Notes: generated from the letters alone by a model not told the origin. A stretch of DNA of 64,000 bases from Porodaedalea pini (GCA_002794775.1 NBAY01000001.1:806001-870000); one strand, 5' to 3'; positions 47,452 to 59,059 are shown, numbered from the stretch's first letter. Translations and numbers: made by a program.

Positions 47452-50400
47452 TCATCGGGGCGACTGACCAAGAAGAACAAGGGACTTCGAATCTGGATTC
47501 GCTAAAATATAACCAACCGTCTGTACAATACGTAGATGCAAACGACGTTGATGGTTTTTCCAATTACGAAGTCCCCACCGGTGTGAATAAAGATGGGGAG
47601 TACGAACAGCTGTTCATGAGAGGAACTGGTGGACGCCAGCTGGACCTTCTCCTGAACGTTGGACAAAGCGTAGCGGGCGAAATGAGAGAGGTGGACGCAC
47701 ACGCTCTTGTGGACTCGGGGTGTACAGGATCGTGCATCGACGTGAGGTTCGTCGAACGATATGGGTTGGAAACGAAACGTTACATCCGACCCCTCGCAGT
47801 GCTCAATGCCGACGGCACGCACAACGAGGCTGGGTTGATTGAAGAATACGTCGAAGTCGAACTCATGATCGGCCACCACAAGGAAAAGATTGTCCTTGCG
47901 GTAACGTCCCTAGCGTTGTCAAACATATTCCTGGGGTACGACTGGCTTCGACGTCATAACCCTGAGGTCGACTGGAAAACGGGTTCAATCGAATTCACTC
48001 GTTGTCCAGAGGAATGTACGATCGAGGGAGAGCCAGTGGAGGACCTAGGCAAGGTAAAGGAGGTGGTGGAACAGATGAGGAGGGTGAGTGAGACGTGAAT
48101 GGACAAGGCGTCCTGGCCCGCATACCTCAATGACTATGCCGACGTTTTCAGTGAAAAAGGCTTCGAGAAGCTGCCTGAACACCGACCCTGGGATCATGTC
48201 ATCGACTTGAAGCCCGACTTCAAACCAAGTGACTGTAAGATCTACCCGCTCACACCGACGGAGCAACAGTCACTCAAGGACTTCCTCGATGAAAACTTGA
48301 AGTCTGGTCGCATCCGACGATCGATATCACCCATGGCATCACCTTTCTTCTTCATTAAGAAAGCTGACAAATTGCTACGCCTGATCCAGGATTACCGTAA
48401 GCTCAATGATGGTATGATCAAGAACAAGTATCCCCTTCCTCTCATCGATGAACTCGTCGACAAGGTCAAGAAAGCAAAGTACATCACTAAGCTTGACCTT
48501 CGCTGGGGGTACTACAATATCCAGATCTGCGAGGGTGACGAATGGAAGGCAGTGTTTCGCACGAACATGGGCCTCTTCGAACCAACGGTCATGTTCTTTG
48601 GCCTTTGCAATGCACCAGCCACATTCCAGGCTTTTGTCAACCATATCTTCAAGGACCTGATCTATGCTAACCTGATCATCGTATACCTCGACAACATCCT
48701 AATCCTCTCAGAAACCATAGAGGAGCATATCGATACGTCGAGGTGCGTACTCCAGATCCTCCGAGAAAATGGCCTGTACCTGAAGCCAGAGAAGTGCGAA
48801 TTCGATGCCAAAGTCGTCAAGTACCTCGGTCATATCATTGGCAACGGTGAAATCAGGGCTGACCCGGCGAAGACGGACGCGATAGCGAACTGGCCTGTCC
48901 CACGAAACCTCAAGGAGCTGCAACAGTTCCTCGGCATGGGAAACTGGCTGAGACGGTTTATTAAGGACTACAGCAAGGTGGTCCGACCGTTGACATCGTT
49001 AACAGGCAAGAAGGACTGGGTATGGGAGACTGAACAGCAGGAAGCGTTCGAGGAGCTGAGACGACGTCTCTGCTCACCTCCAGTCCTAGCCATCGCCAAC
49101 GACGAAGGCCCTTTCCGTGTGGAGGCGGACTCGTCAAACTTTGCACTCGGCGGCGTGTTGTTGCAGAAGCAGGAAGGAAAGTGGAGGGTGATCGCCTACA
49201 GATCAGAGGCGCTCGAACCAGCAGAACGAAACTACGAGATCTATGACAAGGAGATGCTCGCAATCGTTTCAGCGCTCAAGGAGTGGCGGCAGTACCTCCT
49301 TGGCGCTCGCCACAAGATCGAAATCTGGTCCGACCACGCCAACCTCACCTACTTCAGGTCAGCGCAGAAGCTGAGCTATCGTCAAGCTCGCTGGCGAACC
49401 AAACTCAAAGAATTCGACTTCCACCTCGAACACAAGTCGGGGAAGACAATGGGCAAGGCCGACTTGCTGTCACGCAAGGCGGGCTATGATCAGGGCAAGG
49501 ATGACAACAATGGCGTCGTGTTCATCAAGGACAAGTGGCTGAACCGTGGGGTAGTGCGAACATCGCGCGATGAGATGGTGGAACGAGTGGGTGAAGCGCA
49601 GAGGGCGCAGGACGAATCGGAGAGGCCGGCAAACATGACGGAAGTCGACAGGTTGTGGCAGATGAAAGGCAAGATATACGTTCCATCGACGATGAAGGAG
49701 GCTGTGTTACGAGAGTGCCACGACTCGGTACTCGCCGGTCATCCGGGAGCATCGAAGACAGTAGAGCTCGTCCGTCGCGATTTCTGGTGGGCATCGATGT
49801 TCTCCGATGTCCGAGCGTACGTCCGAGGATGCGACCGCTGTCAACGGACAAAAGCCTTAAGAACGTCAAGGTCGAGGCCGCTTCACCCAAATGCAGTCCC
49901 TGAAGGTCCTTGGGAAATCGTCACGTTTGACCTAATTGGAGAGCTCCCGGACTCTAAGGGACACAATGCGATCTGTGTCTTTGTGGACAGGTTCTCGAAG
50001 CAGATGCATGCGATCCCGACAACGACGAAATTGTCAGCGGAAGGTATGGCTCAGTTATACCGCGACCACGTCTTCCGTCTCCATGGCCTACCAAAGAAGA
50101 TCATCCACGACCGAGGCACGCAGTTCGATGCATCGATGATGAAGGAGCTGTACAATCTCCTGCACATCGAAGGCAACCCATCAACCACATACCACCCACA
50201 AACGGATGGTCAGACGGAACGTGTCAACCAAGAGCTCAAACAGTATCTCCGACTCTTCGTTAACTATCGGCAATCAGACTGGAAAGACTGGCTCCCTCTT
50301 GCAGAGTTCGCTTACAATAACCGCGAACACTCGGCAACAAAAATGTCACCCTTCTACGCGAACACCGGACGTCACCCTAAGAGCTTCGACACCATACGAA

Positions 50401-50972
50401 CTTCTTCTGCCAACATGTCGGCGGAAGAATTCGCGAAGCACATCAAGGAGACTCATCGTGTAGCAAAGGACAATCTGGTCAAGGCGGCAGAGGACATGAA
50501 GCGCTACCACGACCGGACAGCAGGGGCTTCAGTGGAGTACAAGGCGGGAGACAAGATTTTCCTCGATGGGCGGAACATCAGCACAGACTCGCCGACGAAG
50601 AAGCTAGCGGACAAGTGGTATGGTCCCTTCGAGATCGTTGACAAGGTGGGAGCAAGCGCGTACAAGCTCAAACTCCCAAAGCGATGGAAAAAGGTCCACC
50701 CGGTCTTCAATGAGGCCCTGCTGAAACCCGCAGTTGAACCGTCCTTCGAAAGTCAGAAACAACAGCCGCCGCCGCCACCTGACATCGTCGACAACAAGGA
50801 AGAGTATGAGATCGAGGAAGTCATAGACTCGCGTCTGCACCGAGGGAAGCTACAATACCTCGTCAAGTGGGTTGGCTACAACGAACCGACATGGCAGCCC
50901 GAGATGGACTTTGGCGAGAACACAAAGGAGGCGATCGCTGAATTCTATTGGAAACACCCCGGCGCCCCTTGA
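47449..50972 (+). pseudogene. Chromovirus pol: protease, RT, RNase H, integrase, chromodomain
   Basis: Pol is in the -1 frame relative to gag and opens across the gag stop (VVIGATDQEEQG), so a -1 frameshift is the likely expression route. Order of domains: protease (ALVDSGCTGSCID), a TGA at 48096-48098, reverse transcriptase (KNKYPLPLIDELVDKVKKAK, LDLRWGYYNIQI, YLDNILIL), RNase H (VEADSSNFALGGVL, SDHANLTYF), then integrase with its HHCC finger (GHPGASKTVELVRRDFWW, CDRCQ) and catalytic FDLIGELPD, IIHDRGTQF and TDGQTERVNQELK. It ends with a chromodomain (YEIEEVIDSRLHRGKLQYLV, KWVGYNEPTWQP). The YxDD box reads YLDN, losing a catalytic Asp (AAC at 48693-48695). The TGA and YLDN predict a dead copy. 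Confidence 0.93.
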
Positions 50973-51064
50973 AAACTCGAAATTCCTCGCCAACGACTTC
51001 GCCCACGCTTCATCGACACCGAGTCAGACGACCGTGATCTTGGTTGGTCGGGACGCCCAACCTT

Positions 51065-51077
51065 GAGGGGGGGGTAA
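51065..51077 (+). other. Polypurine tract of the chromovirus
   Basis: TGAGGGGGGGGTAA directly abuts the TGTCAG start of the 3' LTR, the expected position for the plus-strand DNA primer. Confidence 0.75.
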
Positions 51078-51503
51078 TGTCAGAACTCGAACTTTCACCC
51101 TTTCTTTATTCCCCTTTTTTCCTTTTCCTTTCCTTTTAAACCGCTCTTTCTTATTATCTTTAATCATCTTTCCAATCACTTCCCACACTCCCTTCACATG
51201 ACCTTCATTCGTTCCATTCCTGCTCGTTATGTAATGTTAGGTAATATAGTCTCACGGTCGTCGCTATATAAGGTCTCAGGAATCGCATGAACTCCTTGTT
51301 CTGCTTTTCCTCTTACCTCCGTGATGACCTAGGTGAGACTCGTCCCCCTTGTATTAGTTTAGACTTGTATTAATCCTCTTACCTCCGCGACGACCTAGCC
51401 TGAGTAAGCGTGTCCCAAGTCTACGCTCGAGTATAGCACGTCCCAGACGACAGTCAGCCGAGGCCTGCCCAGTCCGAGTCGTCTCCCGGGCTCCCGCCTA
51501 ACA
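51078..51503 (+). repeat. 3' LTR of the chromovirus
   Basis: It is the same length as the 5' LTR (426 bp) with seven differences, all transitions, giving about 1.6% divergence. It is followed by GTAGG, the right half of the target duplication. Confidence 0.95.
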
Positions 51504-54500
51504 GTAGGGAGACTGGGATGGTCTCGCGATCAGGTTTGCTGGCAGCGTCTTTGGCGAGTTTATCGGCTTTCGAATTGCCCAGTACTCCTCTGTGTGAGGG
51601 GAGCCACTGAATTGTAATGTGTGAAGCATTGTGGTGACAGGCAAGGAAAATACCGCAAAGATGGCGGAAGGTTGTGATGAATTCCGCGTGCCGGGCATCG
51701 TTAGAGAAGATGAGTTCGACGCAGTTGAGCGAATCCGTGACAATGTGAATGTGGATAGGTGTGAAGCATTTCGCTAAGAGGAGAGAGATACGTTGCATGG
51801 CTGCGATGAGCGCTTCCTGCTCCTCGAACAAGATGTTCGAGCAAGAGTGCGCTGCTGAAGAAAAGACAGCGAGTTCTTTGTGATCGTGCATGATGACAAA
51901 TCCGTGACCACCGTTGCAAGATCCGTTGGCATCGGGAATGATGGAGCCATCTGTAAAAATAAAGTATTGATAGGGAGGGGGATGTAAAAAGAAAGAGTTA
52001 AACTTGCGAATAGCACAATGACGTTGGGCTGCAAAAGGAATAGGAGTCATAATAAGGCGGGAATGAATCTGAGTGAAAGTGGGGAAAGATACGAGTTTTG
52101 GAATTTTGACATTAGGAAGGAGCGAAGAGGTTAAATATTGGCAAGGAACGGGGTTGTGTTTTGAATGAGCGAAATATGAAAGTAGGAAATGTTGAGAAAG
52201 GGATTTGATGAAAAGATTAAGAGGTGGACATGATAAGAATGACTCTGTGACTGCAGGGGTAATGCTTTTATGAAATATGTGATGAAAGAATCGGTTCTGT
52301 GTGGGTTGAAGGATAGTGGAGATGAACGGAGAGTCGGGAAAAAGGACGGCGCCATAAATGGCAACCGACCAAATCAAACCAAAGTATAATTGTCTAGCAA
52401 ATTGGAAATAGGCACCGTTAGAATGGTTAAAGAGAAAAGATCGTTGATGAATGGTGGAAAGCGCTTTGTTAGCATGAGCTTGGAAATGAAGCTTTGGCGA
52501 AAGGTCGTAAGAAAAGATTACGCCTAGCCATGAAAGATGAAGCGAAGGGGAAATAACGCGGTTATTGGGAAGGGATAACGCAGCATCCGACGAGGATGGG
52601 GAATTGCATAAAAAGGATCGAAAAACATGGGATGCGATTCAATGGTGTGGAAGGATATGAAGCAATTCAATGGCGTCCGGGTCAATGGAGAGGCCAAGGG
52701 TTTGGAATTGAAGGGAGAGGAATTGGAACTGATTTCGGAGGCGGGTCAAATTAGTGCGGATACTAAGGGATCGTGAATAAAGGAGGTGATTGTCCATGTA
52801 TGCCAGTAAAGGACGATGTGGACCGAAGCGAGCGTTATAAGCCAAAATGGCATCTGCTGCAGCGAAGACTGAAATGAGGGGAGATAAAGGGGACCCTTGA
52901 GGGACACCCCAATTGGGTTTGATAAAAGGAGCAGAAAAGAAATTATTGAAATGAAACGAGATAGGCCTGTCTCTAAGCCAAACTGACAGAACGTGAATGA
53001 GATTGGGATGAACGTTGGAAGTAATGAGTTTGTTGAGGAGACGATTATGTGAAATGTTGTCAAAGAAACCTTGAATGTCAATGGTAAGAATGGAAGTGAT
53101 ATAATGGCGGTGTTGCCACCTAACCAGACTGATGTTGTCGCCACCGGCATTGACGAAAGGTTGGTTTAGAATGGATGAAAGAAGTTCGTAGCAAGCCGTA
53201 AGGGAAGAGCGATTTTTCCGACATCCGTGCTGGGCGTCGGGTAGAAGGTTCTGGGTTTCAAAAAAAGGTTGCAAAAAGTTGAAAAGAACGTGTTCAAAAA
53301 GTTTGCCCATCGTGTCCACTAAGGTAATGGGACGATACGCTCTAGGGACTGAAAAGTCCGAACGTTTGGGTTTAGGAATAAAAGTAACGAGTGAAGTTTT
53401 AAAGGATAAGGGGAAATGTCCCATTTGGAGACATAGAGAAAAGAGATCCACGAAGAACTGTCCGCGATGTTCGACGAGAAGCGCGAGGTGTTTATATGAA
53501 ATGCGGTTGTTACCGATGCTAGTTTCTTGGTCGATACCTCGAAGCGCATCATGAATATCGCTCATCGAAATGGGCCTGAAATCGCGAAGGGGAGGGAGCG
53601 GGATGACCTCCGAAGTAGACGTTAAAGGAGGGAAGAACGTCTCGCGAAAAAGGGACGCTTTATCGTCTTCGGATAAGGTAAAAGAACCGTTGGCCATTCG
53701 CAGTGCCCCAATGGGGAAGCGGCGGCGAGCGGTGCCCAGATGTTGATTACGCCAGACAGACCGAGCGTCTGATTGCTGGATACGAGCCCCAAAAAAGGCG
53801 TTTTTGGCGTGGGTAATTTCAATGTCAAGGCGTCTACGCGAATCAGGTTGGGGGTTGCGGCAGTGCGAGCGGTATAGCTGTGAACATTTTTCAGACCACC
53901 AAGTGTTGGGGCCGAAGTATGAACGTGGTTTATGCTTATGAAGGAAGGTCGTAGCGAAGTCAGAAAAGGAAGTTTGAAAAGAAAAAAGGAGGTCGTCCAG
54001 CGCCTTGGTAGTGTGAATGTCTGTTAAAGAAAAGGAAAAGGAATTAGAATCGCAGAATTCTGCAACAAACGAAGGTAAGTCTTGAGAACGGATTGAACGA
54101 AGAGCAGGCTGTGAAGGGGAAGAAATATTATCCAAGTTGAATGAAAACAAAAGAGGTCGGTGGTCTGATGAAATGTCCAAAGAATGATTAGAAACGGAGG
54201 TGTGGTTAAGAAGATGCGGAGAAAAGTCTTCCGAGGCAACAACGAGATCGATGATGGTTTTGGCGTTATTGGAACGATTAAAATACGTGTGTTGGTTAGG
54301 GGGGTTGCAAACAACTAAACCGTTCTCATTGAACCAGTCAATGAGCTTATTGGATTTCGAAAATTCGGCCGATTGAGCTGGAAAAGACCAAAGGTCTGAA
54401 TGTCGGTTGAAGTCCCCTGTGAAAATATTAGAGGAGAGTCGAAGTAGGGGGAGAGGATTTTCAAACTCGTGAAGGCTGGGGGAGTTGTAGACGTTCCAGA

Positions 54501-54863
54501 GTAGCAAAGGGGATAAATCGCCTCTCGAAACAGAGATAACGCAAATGTTTGGAGAAGGAGGGTCGGAATTGTACAAAGAAACACAATGAACAATGCGTGG
54601 GTGTACCAGGGTACAGCAACACGGCTTTGCGGAAGGGGAAGGTTTGAAAATGGAGTAGGGAGCGGAGTTGCAGATTTGAAAAACTTTAGAACCAGTAGGG
54701 GAAGATTTGGAAGGGACGATTGACGCAATGGTTGGGATCTCCTGAAAACAAATAATATCGGGGGTAAATCCTGTGGAAGAAAAGGAGCGTAAAAGATAAT
54801 CGAAAGTAGGTTCGGAGTTGTGAATATTAAGGGAAAAAACAGAAATATTGTCAGTCATAAAGA

Positions 54864-57101
54864 TTAGAAGGGAGATCGATAATTGCGGTGAGCTGGGCAC
54901 TCCAATGACCTGGCGCTATGATTACCCTGGCAATTGATGCAATGGGCAAAGTGGTCGCAATTGAGGTTGTTGGATGCAGTACATGGAGCACATTTAGCGA
55001 CATGAACTGCCGTCCGGTGTGGTTCAGAACAAATCGCGCAGCGGGTGACTGAGCGACATTTTGCGGCGGGGTGTCCCAGGCGATGGCAATTATCGCACTG
55101 GTTGATAGTTGGTCGGGCCTTCATTTCTTCGAGGCGGTGGATGACCCCGAAAACAGGGACGGATCTGTTATTGTGAAGGAAGAAATGATCAAAACAAAGT
55201 CTGGAGTCATCTTTGAGGACAACTGAGACGTTGCAATAGTCACGCTGGTTAAGTCGTTCGATAGATGACATGAATCAGGGTGGAAACATGAATTCGTAAC
55301 CTTTGAATTGTGGGAGTGCGGATATCTCCTCGCTCAGGTCTTTCTCTGAATAGATAAGGTTTGTGTCCTTGTCATAGACTGGAACGCCGGGGATGACCAT
55401 TTTGAATTGAGGTGACGGCGTAAAGGCCTTAGCGCCCGAAATATTAATGATGCAGTTGAGCTGGTTAACGAGAGAGCTGTGCTGAGCGTCAAAGTCCGAA
55501 TGAATGTTAGTGAAGGCAATGAGAAGGTTGCTGTTCGATGTATACTCGACATTCAAAATGATGAGATGTTTAAAGAGAGGATTGCCCTTAAGGCCAGCAT
55601 GAACAGAGTTCTTAACAGAAAGGGTGGATGGGCAAACAGCGAGGTCACCTGGAAGCGAAAAGAAAATTCGGCGAACATTGCGAACTCAAGTGTTAACTGA
55701 TCCGTTAGACCGGTTGATAGGGACTGTTGAGACTTCCCCTTGAGGGTTCTGCTCGGTAACACAGACTACCTTCGTAAGGGTAGCCTTAGGTTTCTTCTGA
55801 GCGGCCTTCGCATATGACACGGTGGTGAAACCGTCCTGATCGGTGCCAGTAGATTCGACCGGTGGGTAGTAGACTTTCATTTGTGATCTGCGAGGAGCGT
55901 TATGCTCTGAGTGGGCGTAACCATCTGGTGCATAGATGATGCCCTCCGAAGTCATGCGATACCCCGAACCCGGAATGCAGGTTTTGGCGATAGCAGCGGC
56001 ATATTCAGTTTTACCATTTTTCGGTGTTTGGACCCGTTGTTTGGTAATTGGGGCCGGGGGTGGAAACCTCGGGTCATGGACGAAATGGACACCAATAGGG
56101 TCGGGAAGGGTTTTATTCTGTTTGTTGGTGTTAGTATTGTTGGAAACTGAAGGCCGAATGGTGGAAGCCGGAACATCTGTGAGCTGTTTTTCGATGGTGT
56201 TAGTTTTTTCAGAAATAGATGTTACGACGGCAGAAAGATGCTGGATGGATCGAGACATAGCGTGCATGGTGTCAGTAATTTCCTGGTCACGGATAGTCTG
56301 ACTGTTAACGTAGATGTTTTCGAAGACGTGCTTAAAAGACGGTGAGTGGATACGATATGTAGAGTGAAACGCTTCCAGGCCCTCATTAGCCGAGTTCTGC
56401 AGGGTGGTCTCGTCGTCGAAAGCATTGGATTTGTTGATCCAAGATACCAAGTTAGAGCCGATGTTGGCAAGGATAGACCTGGCACGAGCGGGATCTTCGT
56501 ACCAGGGTTTATCTGACGTCCACGAGGGTTGGGAAATGAGAGTCTGGATCATGTTGACCGTGTCCTTAGTAAGATCGGCGAAGGAAAGGTTAACCTTTTC
56601 GGCGATGGCCGGATCCTCCTGTTCATCGATATCAACCATGTCGTTGTCGACCTGAGGGGCTTGACTTTGAAATCCGTCAGGGATGTACAGATCATCGTCG
56701 TCCATAGCATCGTTGTCAATACGGGTGGGGGGCGGGAGAGACCTATGTTCCTCCTCGGAATTCGAACGTTTGAGAGTGTTCTGTGACTCGATATCCGGAG
56801 TAGGGGGAAGGTCCCCTTGTTTGCGAAGTTTGGCGGCATGCTCGTCCGCCTCGACATCAGGAGACCAATTCGCTCGATTTACTTGTACTTGATTACAGAC
56901 GGACTCGTTGTGGTTGTAGGTCCTGTCGCGACCACAAACTTCGCATAGCTTGGCGGTCCCGCTAACACACTGGCGACTGTGATAGGGGAGATCCTTTTTA
57001 CACTCCTCACACTTGGTGGGGTCCTTGGGATTGGCAAGGGATCGGAACGACTTTGTCTTGTGAAGAGAGGCTTTGGCCTTGGTCAACATACTGTTGTCCA
57101 T
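54864..57101 (-). pseudogene. LINE ORF1 (gag-like, zinc knuckles) with two in-frame TGA stops
   Basis: From ATG 57099-57101 the frame starts MDNSMLTKAKASL and has an N-terminal Cys/His cluster (CEECKKDLPYHSRQC, CEVCGRD), an acidic middle and a predicted helical region around residues 230-320. It ends with three retroviral-type knuckles: CDNCHRLGHPAAKC, CAICSEPHRTAVHVAKC and CINCQGNHSARSLEC. The frame is broken by TGA at 55686-55688 and TGA at 55275-55277, with no change of frame, consistent with CGA to TGA changes. ORF1 proteins bind the element RNA. It ends five bases before the ORF2 ATG, which suggests coupled translation. Confidence 0.85.
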
Positions 57102-57253
57102 GGCTGGGAGAGAGTACGACAGAGAGATAGCTGAACAATTTTCCCACGATGGATGATGATGGTAGGAAGAAAGTGTTGAGATTGTTATGGGCAGAATCCT
57201 GGTTCATCGACGTGCAACGAACGCAACGACGAACACAAAACTCGACTCATGAC

Positions 57254-58771
57254 ATGACGCAGACGTCTCTGCTCAACTACGAGGCTCCTTGTATGTTTAA
57301 GTTGTTCTCATCTGGACATCGTACTCACAAGCCGCTCTTTCTCTAGGGTCAGTCTACGCACTTGACTGGTGCAAGACGCCTGCGCCGGGACAACATTCGC
57401 GTCCGCGTTCCGCGTTCCGCCTCGCCCTTGGATCTTTCACAGAAGATGCGCGGAACCGGCTCGCGATCGTTGGTCTACAGGACGAGCGCGTGCTCGTCGA
57501 GGACGATTATGACTACGCACAGCATGCAGACTTCGTTACACTCGTCGAGGCACACCACGGATATCCCGCGACGAGCGTGCAATGGCAGCCCGCGGCGGCG
57601 ATGGGCATGGGAAGCGCAGGCGCGGAGCTGCTTGCGACGGCGGGCGATGCGCTCCGCGTGTGGGAGTACGCAGGCGACGGTGCTGGTGCGCAGGGTGGTG
57701 GGTATGTTGGCGTGAAGCAGGCAGGCGGTGGGCATCGGCTCACACTGAAAAGCACTCTATCGGGGGTTCGTCCTACTCCTCTTTAGCTCTTCGCGTGGAC
57801 AGCCGACCCATTCTTGTTCACGTTGACAGTCGAAAGTGCAGCAGCCGGGGAATACAGGCGCCCCGATTACCAATTTCTCGTGGAATGAGAAGTCGCCGTC
57901 GATGATCGTGACATCTTCCATCGATACTACGTGCACAGTGTGGAACATTGAGACTGCAAGCGCGGTAACACAGCTCATAGCTCACGACCGTGAGGTGTAC
58001 GATGTCGCATGGCTGCCGGGTTCGACGGACATTTTTGTCTCTGTCGGTGCGGATGGTTCGTTGCGCGCATTTGACCTGCGCTCGCTCGAGCACTCCACAA
58101 TCCTTTATGAGACGCCGACGCCAAAACCGCAGAGCGCTGCGGCTGCAAGTGCGGCTGCAGCGGGTAGGCCAGCTACGGCACCATTACTGCGTATCGCGTT
58201 CAACCCTGCCGATGCGAATTATATGAGCACATTCCATATCGACACAAATGACGTGCAGATATTGGATATGCGAAGTCCGGGGCAGCCTGTGTTGGAGTTG
58301 AAGGCGCACAAAGCACCTATTAACGCACTGGGATGGGGGTCAGCGGACCAGCCATTCCTAGCAACAGCGGGTAAGTGACTATTTTACATAATTTCTGCAA
58401 GTCAGGCATGATACACGACGTTATCCATAGCGGACGACTGCCAGCTTCTCCTCTGGGATATCACACAACAGCCTATACGACCTCCCTCTAGCTCACTAAG
58501 CCAGCAAAGCGGACGGGGCCCAAACTCTCCGCGCGCGTCTGGCACATCCTCGGGCCCCTCACCAAGTGGATCCTCTTCCTCGGCAACATCGACCAAGAAA
58601 GCAAAGGTCCTAACGGATCCAGTGTACGCATATACAGCGCCGGCGGAGATTAGCAATCTGTGTTGGAGCCCACAGATCGCAGGGATGACGATGGCGTCGG
58701 GCCATTCGACTGCACCTGGTGAGTGGGTTGCGATTGCGATGGGAAGGAGCATCAAGGCGCTCAAGGTGTGA
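57254..58771 (+). CDS. DCAF7: WD40 repeat protein of the DCAF7/WDR68 family
   Basis: Four exons (57254-57290, 57347-57764, 57842-58370, 58431-58771) begin at ATG 57254 (MTQTSLLNYEAPWSVYALDW). Conserved family stretches are FRLALGSFTEDARNRLAIVG, VEAHHGYPATSVQWQP, then SIDTTCTVWNIETASAVTQL, IAHDREVYDVAWLPGSTDIF, VSVGADGSLRAFDLRSLEHS, TILYETPTPK, HKAPINALGWGSADQPFLAT and ADDCQLLLWDI. A Ser-rich insert (about 58490-58600) precedes the last blade. These small propellers are adaptors for DYRK-type kinases and CUL4 ligases, and in plants TTG1. An earlier ATG at 57249 gives a two-codon frame, so 57254 is preferred. The LINE 5' end lies only 82 bp upstream. Confidence 0.93.
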
Positions 58772-59005
58772 GCAAACGCTTGCTATCAGTTTCTCTCTGT
58801 CATCATGCCTCTTTGCTTTCTTCGAATCTGCTCCTTTCTGCTGTTCATCGAGCTGGAGTTGATTGAGCCAGGTCTTCCTTTACCCGTCCTTAGATGTATT
58901 CGATGTTATCTAGCGCTTGTCCGACGCAATTGTATTATCTTGACATGCATAAAGTCGTACTTTTCTAAGTTAAATGCACTAGAAACAAAGTGCGAACACA
59001 AGGGT

Positions 59006-59059
59006 CCAGCACGGTTTATATATCCAGCACGGTTTATATATCCAGCACGGTTTATATAT
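59006..59059. repeat. Minisatellite: three copies of an 18-bp unit
   Basis: Three perfect tandem copies of CCAGCACGGTTTATATAT, with a partial fourth (ACAGCAC) following. It lies in the otherwise empty stretch 58772-59293 downstream of the WD40 gene. Confidence 0.9.

Larger units (their letters stand above)
45225..51503 (+). mobile_element. Ty3/Gypsy chromovirus, complete with two 426-bp LTRs
   Basis: The LTRs at 45225-45650 and 51078-51503 start TGTCAG and end CTAACA. They are flanked by the exact 5-bp duplication GTAGG (45220-45224 and 51504-51508). Between them lie gag, pol with protease, reverse transcriptase, RNase H and integrase, and a C-terminal chromodomain. A G-rich polypurine tract (GAGGGGGGGG) immediately precedes the right LTR. 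Integrase after RNase H and the chromodomain place it among fungal chromoviruses. It inserted into the LINE, so it is the younger of the two. Confidence 0.97.
44996..54858 (-). pseudogene. LINE ORF2 (endonuclease, reverse transcriptase, RNase H), interrupted
   Basis: ATG 54856-54858 starts MTDNISVFSLN. Endonuclease motifs are IICFQEIP, FTGDFNRHSDLW and SSDHRPLLF. Reverse transcriptase motifs are AYRPITLVDTMGKLFE, LTIDIQGFFDNI, GVPQGSPLSPLI and AYMDNHLLYS. The RNase H domain shows FTDGSIIPDANGS, EEQEALIAAM, IVTDSLNCVE and SHRGVLGNSKADKLAKDAA. The second catalytic Asp of the reverse transcriptase YxDD box is Asn (codon at 52789-52791). A TGA interrupts the frame at 52639-52641. The chromovirus at 45225-51503 splits the frame just after RNase H; the last 70 or so codons continue at 45214-44996, ending NVLDLHK. 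The three lesions make this copy inactive. Confidence 0.9.
44600..57172 (-). mobile_element. Full-length non-LTR retrotransposon (LINE) with RNase H, split by a chromovirus
   Basis: The exact 11-bp duplication GTGTTGAGATT lies at 44589-44599 and 57173-57183, which fixes both ends. On the minus strand the element runs from a 71-bp 5' UTR through ORF1 (57101 to 54864), ORF2 (54858 to 44996) and a 3' UTR of about 400 bp ending near TATAC at 44600. Without the inserted chromovirus and its 5-bp duplication it is about 6.29 kb. ORF2 has an APE-type endonuclease, reverse transcriptase and RNase H, as in Tad/I-like elements. A full-length 5' end is unusual for LINE copies and suggests recent insertion, yet several stop codons have since arisen. 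Confidence 0.93.

Noticed and set aside
44600..51503. Minus-strand frame running from the LTR into the LINE RNase H as a single host gene
   Set aside because: The frame crosses the precise LTR border at 51503/51504, so its C-terminal residues come from antisense LTR sequence.
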